DNA of 64,000 bases from JAAYJT01 sp037445555 (lineage in GTDB: Bacteria; Bacteroidota; Bacteroidia; Bacteroidales; JAAYJT01), in contig JBBIKG010000002.1 in NCBI GenBank assembly GCA_037445555.1, forward strand, positions 62,001 to 126,000. The letters run 5' to 3'. This document shows positions 17,233 through 25,195 of the stretch, one piece after another; the stretch's first letter is position 1, and each line of letters begins with the position of its first letter. The notes beneath the pieces were generated by a model. The model made no database searches, was not told the origin of the DNA, and saw only the letters and a program-made list of their open reading frames with translations. The translations under genes and the position numbers were made by a program.

Positions 17233-17830
17233 ATACGGGCTGGCAAAACTGAGTGAGTTCCCTATAGAGGCGACTAACCGGTAAGCCCATGACATTGTAA
17301 TAACAACCGTCGATTTTCTCTATTCCGATATAACCTATCCACTCCTGGATGCCATAGGCTCCCGCTTTGTCGAGTGGCCTGAAACGATTCAGGTAGTAAT
17401 TAATTTCATAATCAGTAAGTTGCTTAAAATACACGCGGGTACATTCGTAGAATGAGATGTGTTTGTTCTGCGCACGTATGCAAACCCCGGTAAATACTTC
17501 GTGCATACACCCCGAGAGCGTATGAAGTGTGCTGAAGGCTTCATCCCTTGAATCCGGCTTGCCTAGGACTTTATTATCCAACCAAACAATCGTATCGGCG
17601 GTAATGATGATCGTTTTTTCGTCGTTCAACAAGTCGCCGTAGGCCAGTGACTTACTTTGGCTAATATAGAGAGGTATTTGCTCACGGATGAGATCTACGG
17701 GATAATGCTCATCCACTTGCCTGGCCAGTACGTTGAATTTCAGCCCCATCTCTCGTAGCAATAATTGCCGTCTTGGCGAGTGCGAGGCCAGGATGAACCG
17801 GTAGTTGTCGGAGTTTAAGATTTTCATCAT
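17231..17830 (-). CDS. maf: Maf-family nucleoside triphosphate pyrophosphatase
   Basis: Hydrolyses dTTP/UTP or modified nucleotides to the monophosphate, as a house-cleaning enzyme. 199 residues with the family signature ASHSPRRQLL (15-24) and the catalytic ITADTIV (Asp79), then KAGAYGIQ typical of the YhdE (dTTP/UTP) group. The start may be either of two adjacent ATGs. It follows kdsC after 111 nt, a spacer with an 8-bp inverted repeat (17875-17882 with 17918-17925). Confidence 0.92.
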   Translation of the reverse strand: MMKILNSDNYRFILASHSPRRQLLLREMGLKFNVLARQVDEHYPVDLIREQIPLYISQSKSLAYGDLLNDEKTIIITADTIVWLDNKVLGKPDSRDEAFSTLHTLSGCMHEVFTGVCIRAQNKHISFYECTRVYFKQLTDYEINYYLNRFRPLDKAGAYGIQEWIGYIGIEKIDGCYYNVMGLPVSRLYRELTQFCQPV

Positions 17831-17941
17831 AATGTAGATAGGTTTTCCCGGAGTTATTATGAGTGACTGTAGTATCAGGTTTATAAAAGGATGCCATGTT
17901 TCTTCAGAATTACGATAAAACCTGAATGATTGTTATGCAAA

Positions 17942-18463
17942 CTACCAGTGAAAAGCTTCGGGGCTCATCCATTGCCCTTTAATTTTGAGCACCTGTTCAA
18001 TAACGTCACGTACGCAGCCATGGCCACCTGCCTTGTGGCTGATGTAGTGCGAGAGGGATTTGATTTCTTCCGATGCATCTGAGGGGCATGTAGCTACACC
18101 TACACGCTGCATAATCTCATAGTCAGGAATATCGTCGCCCATGTACAATGCCGATTTCGGATTGATTTTGTGATCGGACAGGTACTTTTCAAAAATTTTT
18201 AATTTATTGTCAACCCCCAAAAACACGTCTTTGATTTTCAACGCCTCAAATCTGCGTAGTAACGAGTCGGATCTCCCTCCTGAGATGATAACAATCCTGT
18301 ATCCCAGCTTGGCAGCCAATTGCAACGCATACCCGTCTCTCACATTGGCCGAGCGAAGTACTTCACCATCGTTCAATAAGATGACAGTACCGTCAGTAAG
18401 CACGCCGTCGTAATCAAAAATAAAAACCTCAACGCCTGCTAGAAGTTCTTTATAGTTTGTCAT
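17942..18463 (-). CDS. kdsC: KdsC-type HAD phosphatase (KDO 8-phosphate phosphatase)
   Basis: Removes phosphate from 3-deoxy-manno-octulosonate 8-phosphate in the synthesis of the lipopolysaccharide core sugar KDO. 173 residues, the size of this C0 capless HAD group. Motif I is FDYDGVLTDG (Asp17, Asp19), motif II IISGG, and motif IV MGDDIPD. Capless HADs act as tetramers in which the partner subunit closes the site. It sits between a DUF2520 gene (24 nt upstream) and maf, an order I have seen repeatedly in Bacteroidota. Confidence 0.9.
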   Translation of the reverse strand: MTNYKELLAGVEVFIFDYDGVLTDGTVILLNDGEVLRSANVRDGYALQLAAKLGYRIVIISGGRSDSLLRRFEALKIKDVFLGVDNKLKIFEKYLSDHKINPKSALYMGDDIPDYEIMQRVGVATCPSDASEEIKSLSHYISHKAGGHGCVRDVIEQVLKIKGQWMSPEAFHW

Positions 18464-18487
18464 AGGTTATTTTGATTGTATGTAAAA

Positions 18488-19294
18488 TTAAGATTTAAAA
18501 TTACCGGGATTGTCAGGACAGTCATAGGGTTGACAGGCAGAGAGGATTGCCCGGCTCAGTACCGCATAGATGGTGCGGTTGGGTTCTTCGAGCATCTGGA
18601 GGTGCTTCTCAATTATTTCATGATCGCCCCTGCGGGCAGGTCCGGTCTGGGCCTTGTCAGGAGTAAGCAACCTAAGCTTTTCCACTGTTTTTTCGATCAG
18701 AGGCATGAGAAGATTAAAGTCATATCCGCGTGCCTGAGTCAGTTCCTGGGCTATGGCAAACATATGATTACTGAAATTATTTGCAAAAACTGCGGCAAGA
18801 TGCAGGTAAGCCCTGTCGAAAGAGGAAATCTGAAATACATGCCTGCTGATGCTGAATGCCATCTCAAACAAAGCCTGGCTAACTTCCGGACCAGAGGCTT
18901 CGGTGCATACCGGAGTGACAGAAAGATCGACGGGAAAATTTTTTGAAAAAGTCATCAGCGGATAAAGAACGCCGAAGTTTATGGCAGAGGATTGCAGGAT
19001 GTTCATCGGTAAACCACCAGAGGTGTGCACCAAAACCGAACTACCGGCATTGAAACCCTCCAGGAACCTTGAAATGGCGCTATCGCTTATGGCTAAAAGA
19101 TAAAGATCGGCACCCGGCAGTATGAGCTCCGGCTCGCTGCAGTAATCAGCTTTCAAGTCCTCAGCAAGTGATTTTGCATGATCCATTGTTGGGCTATATA
19201 CCTGCTGGATAAGGTACCCTTTTGCTGCAAGCGCCATACCCAGATGCGATGCCACATTTCCTGAACCAATAATGACTATGTCTCTAATCTTCAT
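18488..19294 (-). CDS. Rossmann-fold protein with DUF2520 domain
   Basis: 268 residues. The N-terminus has a dinucleotide-binding motif GSGNVASHLG (10-19) and a second strand typical of the pyrroline-5-carboxylate reductase / 6-phosphogluconate dehydrogenase-like fold. The C-terminal helical half (about 130-255) matches the DUF2520 pattern, with HLAAVFANNFSNHMFAIA. The substrate is unknown. I do not call it ProC, because the ProC signature is absent. It leads the DUF2520-kdsC-maf transcript. Confidence 0.82.
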   Translation of the reverse strand: MKIRDIVIIGSGNVASHLGMALAAKGYLIQQVYSPTMDHAKSLAEDLKADYCSEPELILPGADLYLLAISDSAISRFLEGFNAGSSVLVHTSGGLPMNILQSSAINFGVLYPLMTFSKNFPVDLSVTPVCTEASGPEVSQALFEMAFSISRHVFQISSFDRAYLHLAAVFANNFSNHMFAIAQELTQARGYDFNLLMPLIEKTVEKLRLLTPDKAQTGPARRGDHEIIEKHLQMLEEPNRTIYAVLSRAILSACQPYDCPDNPGNFKS

Positions 19295-19320
19295 CAGAAT
19301 GATATCTGCCGGTAAAAATA

Positions 19321-19341
19321 CAAAGGTAATGACTCATTACC
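19321..19341 (-). promoter_or_regulatory. -7 element overlapped by a 17-bp palindrome
   Basis: On the minus strand TACCTTTG (19328-19321) is a perfect -7 element 27 nt upstream of the DUF2520 start; the -33 position reads ATG, a one-base miss. GGTAATGA-C-TCATTACC (19325-19341) is a perfect 8-bp inverted repeat with a one-base centre that overlaps this element, as an operator for a dimeric repressor would. Confidence 0.6.
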
Positions 19342-19506
19342 CCTGAAACATACAATAGAATGACAAGATATGAGTTTCTTAGCCATTGTTCGTTATACAG
19401 GTTTTCCTGACTCTCACGCGCGGGGGATCAGAATTATTAAATTGTGTTATCGGTATTGAGCGATTAACAAAATTTTCGGAGTTTTGTGATTCTATTGTAA
19501 AGCCTC

Positions 19507-21822
19507 ATGTTTCGTCCGTTTTTTCGGCTGTTTCTCATCATATCCCTGCTGGTAACGGCATCCTGTACTGCTCCTGAAAAAATGAAGCAATCTCAGTACC
19601 TGTTAAACAAGAATATCGTCAAAATCGACAATTCCTCATTACCGCTCGAAGAACTTGAAGGCTTCATTCAACAAAAGCCGAATGACAAGGCATTGGGGCT
19701 TTTTCGCATCAATACCTGGATACATAACCATTCGAGTTGGCAATGGCTTCGCACCAAGTGGGGCCAGGCCCCGGTAATACTCGACACAGCACTTGTTTTA
19801 CAAAGCGCCAGACAGATTGCACTATACATGGCTGCCAAAGGATTTTTTCATGCCAAGGTGGAAAGGCAGATACACTATAAACGCAGAAGTGCAAATGCTA
19901 AATACATTGTACATTCAGGAGTGCCCTATACGTTGAAAACCATCACCTACGAGCCTGACGGTGAGGAGCTTGCCGCTTTCATTTTTAAGGATACTGCATC
20001 ATCACTGATTCGCAGAGGCGGAAATTATGACGCGTATGTATTTGACAGTGAGCGAACGCGCATTACCAACTACTTACGGGATAATGGTTATTACTACTTC
20101 AATCGCGATTTCATTTTTTTTCGTCTCGACAGCAATCTGAATTCGAGGCAGATGAACCTGACCATTGAGTTCCGTCGTCCAAAAGTTCGCGATCCCGCCA
20201 CAGGGAAGATCCATGATCAAGATCACAAACGATATATCATTAATGATATTCTTTTCAATACCGAGGCAGGGTATATCGCTCAGAACGCTCTTGTTTTCGA
20301 CACTCTGGTGCGCCCGCAATACCCAAACGACCCTTCAAGGCCTTACCACTATAAATACCTTTATCAGCAAAAACTCAGGTTGTCTCCGGCGTTGTTGAGC
20401 CGGCAAATTCTTACCAAAGGAGGTGAGTATTACCAGCTGAGCAATTTCAACACCACCTTCAGCAGACTTTCCAATCTTCCAGCCACACGGGTGGTCAATA
20501 TCAGTTTTGATCCGTTGCCTTACCCTTCGGCCTCTGGCGATGGTTTACTGAATTGTCATATTCAGATAGGCCAAAGCACCTCACAGGTTTTTTCAGTTGA
20601 AACGGAAGGCACCAATACCGGTGGGTTTCTCGGAATTGGCGGCAACATCGTGTACCGAAACCGAAACCTTCTGAGGGGCGCTGAGGTGCTGACGATCAAA
20701 ATAAAAGGTGCTCTGGAAATGCAGAAAACTATTGGTGATCCCAAAAATGTCCTTCTGGGTTTCAATACGGTTGAAACCGGCATTGAGGCCAGACTTGAGA
20801 TCCCGCGCCTTCTTGCACCTGAAGTCTCGCGTGAGTTCTCAAAATTCGCCATCCCGAGAACCACCCTGACTACTGGGTTGAATTACCAGCAACGACCCGA
20901 CTACACCCGCTATATTGCCAATGCCTCATTCGGTTATGAGTGGCGTGAGAGCCAAACCCGCACACACCTGCTCATTCCTGTCGAATTGAATTCGGTACGC
21001 ATATTCCGCTCCGATGAGTTCACCCGGTGGCTTAACAGTCTTACTGACAAAAGGCTTATTAATCAATATACCGACCACCTTGTGCCTCTGCTTCGCTATT
21101 CCTACGTTTTTAATAACCAGCCGTTACGTAAGAACCGGGATTTTATCTTCTTCAGAGCTGGAATCGAAAGCAGCGGAGCGATGGTCAGCCTGTTCGACGG
21201 ACTTTTTAAAGCGCCCAAAGATGCACAAGGGTATTATACTTTGTTTAATATACGTTACGCCCAGTTCGCCAAAGCCGAAGCCGACCTCAGGTATTATAAA
21301 GCCCTTGGCCCAAAAAGCAATCTTGTGTTCAGAACCACCCTGGGATTAGGCAAGCCGTATGGTAATTCAGGGGTACTGCCGGTGGAAAAAGGTTTTTATG
21401 CCGGGGGTGCCAATGGTATGAGAGGATGGGCGCTTCGCTCGCTGGGGCCGGGACGTTTCAGCGACCCCCAGAATGAGTTCGACCGAATGGGTGAAATGTG
21501 GATGGAAACCAATATTGAGTATCGTTTCCCGATCTACAACTGGTTTTACGGAGCCTTATTTGCGGATGCAGGAAACATCTGGATGTTGCGAAAAAATCCC
21601 GATTTACCCGGAGGAGAGTTTATCTTCAGCGATTTACCCTATGCCATTGGCATCGACAGCGGGGTTGGCATCAGGCTCGACCTGAGCTTTTTCATTTTGC
21701 GAGTAGATGGCGCCATCAGGCTCAAAGATCCAGCTTTGGATACAGGCAGGCAGTGGACTGATTTTTCGTCTCTGAAGATTAGAGATATTACCTGGAACTT
21801 CGGAATTGGATATCCGTTCTGA
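19507..21822 (+). CDS. tamL: BamA/TamA-family outer-membrane lipoprotein (TamL-type)
   Basis: Predicted outer-membrane protein-insertion or translocation factor of the Omp85 family. 771 residues: signal with lipobox ending TASC (Cys20), POTRA-like region to about residue 330 (including YHKYLYQQKLRL-type repeats), then a C-terminal barrel with GGANGMRGW near 635, the counterpart of the conserved RGF/RGY loop motif, ending FGIGYPF. The lipid anchor is typical of the Bacteroidota TamA homologue. TamB, its usual partner, is not adjacent. The helicase gene follows after 3 nt. Confidence 0.85.
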   Translation: MFRPFFRLFLIISLLVTASCTAPEKMKQSQYLLNKNIVKIDNSSLPLEELEGFIQQKPNDKALGLFRINTWIHNHSSWQWLRTKWGQAPVILDTALVLQSARQIALYMAAKGFFHAKVERQIHYKRRSANAKYIVHSGVPYTLKTITYEPDGEELAAFIFKDTASSLIRRGGNYDAYVFDSERTRITNYLRDNGYYYFNRDFIFFRLDSNLNSRQMNLTIEFRRPKVRDPATGKIHDQDHKRYIINDILFNTEAGYIAQNALVFDTLVRPQYPNDPSRPYHYKYLYQQKLRLSPALLSRQILTKGGEYYQLSNFNTTFSRLSNLPATRVVNISFDPLPYPSASGDGLLNCHIQIGQSTSQVFSVETEGTNTGGFLGIGGNIVYRNRNLLRGAEVLTIKIKGALEMQKTIGDPKNVLLGFNTVETGIEARLEIPRLLAPEVSREFSKFAIPRTTLTTGLNYQQRPDYTRYIANASFGYEWRESQTRTHLLIPVELNSVRIFRSDEFTRWLNSLTDKRLINQYTDHLVPLLRYSYVFNNQPLRKNRDFIFFRAGIESSGAMVSLFDGLFKAPKDAQGYYTLFNIRYAQFAKAEADLRYYKALGPKSNLVFRTTLGLGKPYGNSGVLPVEKGFYAGGANGMRGWALRSLGPGRFSDPQNEFDRMGEMWMETNIEYRFPIYNWFYGALFADAGNIWMLRKNPDLPGGEFIFSDLPYAIGIDSGVGIRLDLSFFILRVDGAIRLKDPALDTGRQWTDFSSLKIRDITWNFGIGYPF

Positions 21823-21825
21823 GAT

Positions 21826-23283
21826 ATGCCAGTCACTCAAAGGCATATTAAGATTGAGGATCTGAGGCAGCAGATTATTCAGAATCTTGGCTACAATCCT
21901 ACCCCCTGCCAATCGGAAGCTACCCGGCTACTGGCCGAATTCATTTATCAGAAACCAATCGGGGAAACATATCCCATGTTTTTGCTGAAAGGATATGCCG
22001 GAACTGGGAAAACCAGTCTCGTAAGTGCTTTAGTAAAAGCGTCGCCATCGATAGGCATTGACACTGTACTACTTGCCCCCACCGGTAGAGCAGCAAAGGT
22101 ATTGAGCAATTATTCGGGCAAACAGGCATTTACCATACATAAAAAAATCTATTACCAGAAGTGGCTAAAATCGGGAAAGACAGTGTTATCACTCAGGCAA
22201 AATCAGCATAAAAGCACTTTGTTTATCATCGATGAAGCTTCGATGATTCAAACATTGCAGGAGGTTGATAGTGAAGGATTGTTTCCTGTTCGCAACCTGC
22301 TCCACGATGTGATGCGGTATGTATACAGCAGCAATTGCCGCCTCTTGCTTGTGGGCGACACAGCCCAGCTACCTCCTGTTGGAATGATTATGAGTCCGGC
22401 TCTTGATTTAACCTATCTTTCGGCGAACTTCCCTGTGGCCATTGCTAATAGTGAACTCACGGATGTAGTTCGTCAGGAGCAGGAAAGTGGTATCCTCTTA
22501 AATGCAACACGTATACGACAACGAATTACCGACCTAAACTTTACCCTGCCCATATTTACAACCGCCCGTTGCCCTGACATCGCTGCACTTGAGCCGAATT
22601 ATTTCGAAGAATTGCTGACTGAAGGCATTCACCGATCCGGAATCGATTCAGTAGTAGTGATTACACGATCCAACAAAAGCGCTAATTTGTTTAACCGCGC
22701 GATCCGCAACCGCATTCTTTTTCGCGAAAACAAGGTAAATGCCGGTGATCTTTTGATGGTGGTACGCAACAACTACTTCTGGATTCCTCCTGATTCGCCT
22801 CAGGGCTTTATTGCCAACGGGGATATCATCGAGGTGCTACGCGTGAAGCGCTTTGAAAGCTTGTATGGTTTCAATTTTGCCGAAGTTGCCATCCGCATGG
22901 TAGATTATGAGGACATGCCCGAACTGGAAGTGAGGTTGTTGCTTGAAACCCTTGAAACAGACACTCCTGCGCTCTCGCCCGAACAAAACCAGCTGTTGTT
23001 TGGGGAAGTGATGAAGGATTACGGCGAACTGAACAGCCAAACGGCAAAATTGCAGGCTATCCGCAGCAATGAATGGATGAATGCACTCCAGGTAAAATAT
23101 GCCTATGCACTTACCTGTCATAAAACCCAGGGTGGCCAGTGGAGTGAAGTGTATATTGACCATGCTATGTCAAATTCTAAACCGCCGGACAGGGAAAATC
23201 TGCGATGGTTATATACCGCTGTAACCAGGGCAACAAAGAAGGTCTACCTGGTCAATTTTCCGCCTGAGTATTTTGGTGGCTGA
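21826..23283 (+). CDS. RecD-like superfamily 1B DNA helicase
   Basis: 485 residues. Walker A GYAGTGKTS (56-64), Walker B DEAS (136-139), motif III GDTAQLPPVG (177-186), and C-terminal UvrD-like motifs TCHKTQGGQW (430-439) and YTAVTRA (463-469). This set matches the RecD2/Dda/Pif1-like single-domain helicases with 5' to 3' polarity, without the long N-terminal part of RecD2. A DNA repair or conjugation role cannot be chosen from sequence. It is co-oriented with tamL (3 nt apart) and convergent with ispF, the two stop codons separated by one base. Confidence 0.88.
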   Translation: MPVTQRHIKIEDLRQQIIQNLGYNPTPCQSEATRLLAEFIYQKPIGETYPMFLLKGYAGTGKTSLVSALVKASPSIGIDTVLLAPTGRAAKVLSNYSGKQAFTIHKKIYYQKWLKSGKTVLSLRQNQHKSTLFIIDEASMIQTLQEVDSEGLFPVRNLLHDVMRYVYSSNCRLLLVGDTAQLPPVGMIMSPALDLTYLSANFPVAIANSELTDVVRQEQESGILLNATRIRQRITDLNFTLPIFTTARCPDIAALEPNYFEELLTEGIHRSGIDSVVVITRSNKSANLFNRAIRNRILFRENKVNAGDLLMVVRNNYFWIPPDSPQGFIANGDIIEVLRVKRFESLYGFNFAEVAIRMVDYEDMPELEVRLLLETLETDTPALSPEQNQLLFGEVMKDYGELNSQTAKLQAIRSNEWMNALQVKYAYALTCHKTQGGQWSEVYIDHAMSNSKPPDRENLRWLYTAVTRATKKVYLVNFPPEYFGG

Positions 23284-23284
23284 A

Positions 23285-23764
23285 TTATGAAGTCTCTATC
23301 AGGGCTACGGCATAAGCAGCCGCGCCTTCCTGCCTGCCAGTAAAACCAAGACGCTCAGATGTGGTTGCTTTAATAGATAGCTGATTGGGATCAACCTGCA
23401 TAGTAATAGCCAGCACACGAATCATTTCAGGAATATATGGCGCGATTTTTGGCTTTTGCATAACCAGCGTACAATCCACATTTCCAACGACATAACCCTC
23501 CCTTTTAAGCAGCTGGCAAACTTTTTTTAGTAGATTTTTGCTGTCAGCATCTTTAAAGGCAGGGCTGGTATCCGGAAAATGTTGCCCGATATCGCCCAGT
23601 GCAGCGGCACCTAGCAAGGCATCGCATATGGCATGAATCAGCACGTCGGCATCGGAGTGACCAAGCAAACCGACAGGGCAGTCGATGATAACACCGCCAA
23701 GAACGAGCCTACGACCTTCCTGAAACCGGTGTACATCATAACCAAATCCGACCCTGGATTTCAT
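23285..23764 (-). CDS. ispF: 2-C-methyl-D-erythritol 2,4-cyclodiphosphate synthase
   Basis: Fifth step of the methylerythritol phosphate isoprenoid pathway. 159 residues, family length. DVHRF (10-14, zinc ligands Asp10 and His12), LLGHSDADVLIHAICDAL (33-50, with the third zinc ligand His44) and GDIGQHFPDTSP follow the family exactly; the C-terminal part has KATTSERLGFTGRQEG. The gene starts 5 nt after the porV stop, so it appears to ride on the type IX secretion transcript. Confidence 0.97.
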   Translation of the reverse strand: MKSRVGFGYDVHRFQEGRRLVLGGVIIDCPVGLLGHSDADVLIHAICDALLGAAALGDIGQHFPDTSPAFKDADSKNLLKKVCQLLKREGYVVGNVDCTLVMQKPKIAPYIPEMIRVLAITMQVDPNQLSIKATTSERLGFTGRQEGAAAYAVALIETS

Positions 23765-23769
23765 TTATA

Positions 23770-25023
23770 TCAGCGGATGTTTGCAGGTACACCCTGCGCC
23801 TTGGAGGCATCAAAATCGAAGGAGAGTGTGAAGCGGAGGGTATTTTCGAGTGGATGACGCTGAGTGGTAGGTACCAGATACGAAAAATCAAGGTTGAAAA
23901 CATTGTACCTAAGCCCAACTCCCAGAGTAAAAAACTGACGGTTTCCCTTGTATTTGTTTTCATAGAAATACCCGCTCCTGATAGCAAATTGTTTAGCATA
24001 CCAATACTCGATTCCAGCTCCAACACTGACTTCCTGAAGTTCTTCGCCGAACCCATTGGGGGCATCATAAAATGACTGAAGCATACCGACCGGTACTGAT
24101 ACCTCCGGGTTTTTACCCTTAAGGATAACCTGCTTGTTGTCCGGGCCGACAATCGGTTGTCCCGAATCATCGGTTGCCCAGATGGGCGGCGTAGGCACCA
24201 GCATTTTATTCAGATCAAAAGCAAATCCAAGCGTATTGTATTCATCCAGCGCAAAAGTAATCGCCGGACCAACACGTAGATTAGTGGGAATGAAGTCTTT
24301 TTGGGTGTTATCATCCGAATAAGATATTTTTGCTCCGATATTGCTGATGTTCAACCCCCAGGCAAAGGTGGCGTCGGTACCAAACATCTCGATAGGCTTT
24401 TCGAAATACATGGCAACGTCCGCAGCAACCGAAATACCCGGTTTGGTCGAAAGCCCTCCTATCGACTGGCCGGATGTGAGGTTTGAATGGATAAATCTCC
24501 CTGTAACTGCACCCGAGATGAATTGAGAGAATTTTCTGGAATAGGTACCATCGATAGCAAACTCACTGGGGCTATATGTACCCAGATCGCCTCCAAACTG
24601 GTCGGTATACTGAATGTCGCCGGCAGAGAAATAGAGCAGCGATGCCCCGATGCTTTGATTATCGTCAAGTTTCTTAAAACCCGTTACATACGACAGATTA
24701 ATGTCATTTACCAGATTGCGCAGCCACGGACTGTATGCAAATGAAAATCCCATGTCTTTTTTCTGGAAAGCCAGTTTTGCCGCGTTCCAGCGAACAGAAT
24801 TGACGTCTGGACTGGTTGCGGCACCCACATCCCCAAGCGATCCTGCTCTGGCATCGGGTGCGATCAATAGGAACGGAACTGCTGAAGTTACCACCCGAAG
24901 GTCTTTGTTTACATTCACACGTTGGGCAAAAGCCGAAGTGGTTCCTGAAATTAGTAATGCCATCGGGATAATGGTAGCGGAAAGATAAAGGAAATTTCTG
25001 TTGCGATTTATCGGAAACATCAT
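23770..25023 (-). CDS. porV: type IX secretion outer-membrane shuttle PorV (LptO)
   Basis: Barrel of the FadL-like family that takes substrates from the translocon and brings them to the attachment complex with PorU. 417 residues: signal peptide to about 34 (ending AFAQ), a mature start with SAVPFLLIAPDARAGSLGDV and GAATSPDVNSVRWNAAKL, the pattern shared by PorV proteins, then a 14-strand-type barrel. No promoter of the consensus type is seen in the 172 nt after porU, so porU, porV and ispF probably form one transcript. A 15-bp inverted repeat (AGAAAC, GAG, GTTTCT) lies at 25054-25068 upstream. Confidence 0.92.
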   Translation of the reverse strand: MMFPINRNRNFLYLSATIIPMALLISGTTSAFAQRVNVNKDLRVVTSAVPFLLIAPDARAGSLGDVGAATSPDVNSVRWNAAKLAFQKKDMGFSFAYSPWLRNLVNDINLSYVTGFKKLDDNQSIGASLLYFSAGDIQYTDQFGGDLGTYSPSEFAIDGTYSRKFSQFISGAVTGRFIHSNLTSGQSIGGLSTKPGISVAADVAMYFEKPIEMFGTDATFAWGLNISNIGAKISYSDDNTQKDFIPTNLRVGPAITFALDEYNTLGFAFDLNKMLVPTPPIWATDDSGQPIVGPDNKQVILKGKNPEVSVPVGMLQSFYDAPNGFGEELQEVSVGAGIEYWYAKQFAIRSGYFYENKYKGNRQFFTLGVGLRYNVFNLDFSYLVPTTQRHPLENTLRFTLSFDFDASKAQGVPANIR

Positions 25024-25195
25024 GTGATTAATTAGTTACATTCATTAGAACACAGAAACGAGGTTTCTAAAGATTTATTGTCTGAGACGAATTGATAAAA
25101 ATCAGAAGCGGTGCTAAATCACTTATTGTTGTCAGAAATATTAAAAGATGATCTGAAAAACAGCTTTTAGTCATTGTCTGGATCTGTCAAGGTTT

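Noticed and set aside
18488..19294. DUF2520 gene as the missing pyrroline-5-carboxylate reductase for HypD
   Set aside because: The Rossmann part is related, but the ProC C-terminal signature is absent and the genomic context is KDO/Maf, not hyp.
19329..19337. ATGACTCAT as a bZIP-like site
   Set aside because: Identical to a eukaryotic AP-1 core but only by coincidence; bacteria lack those factors.
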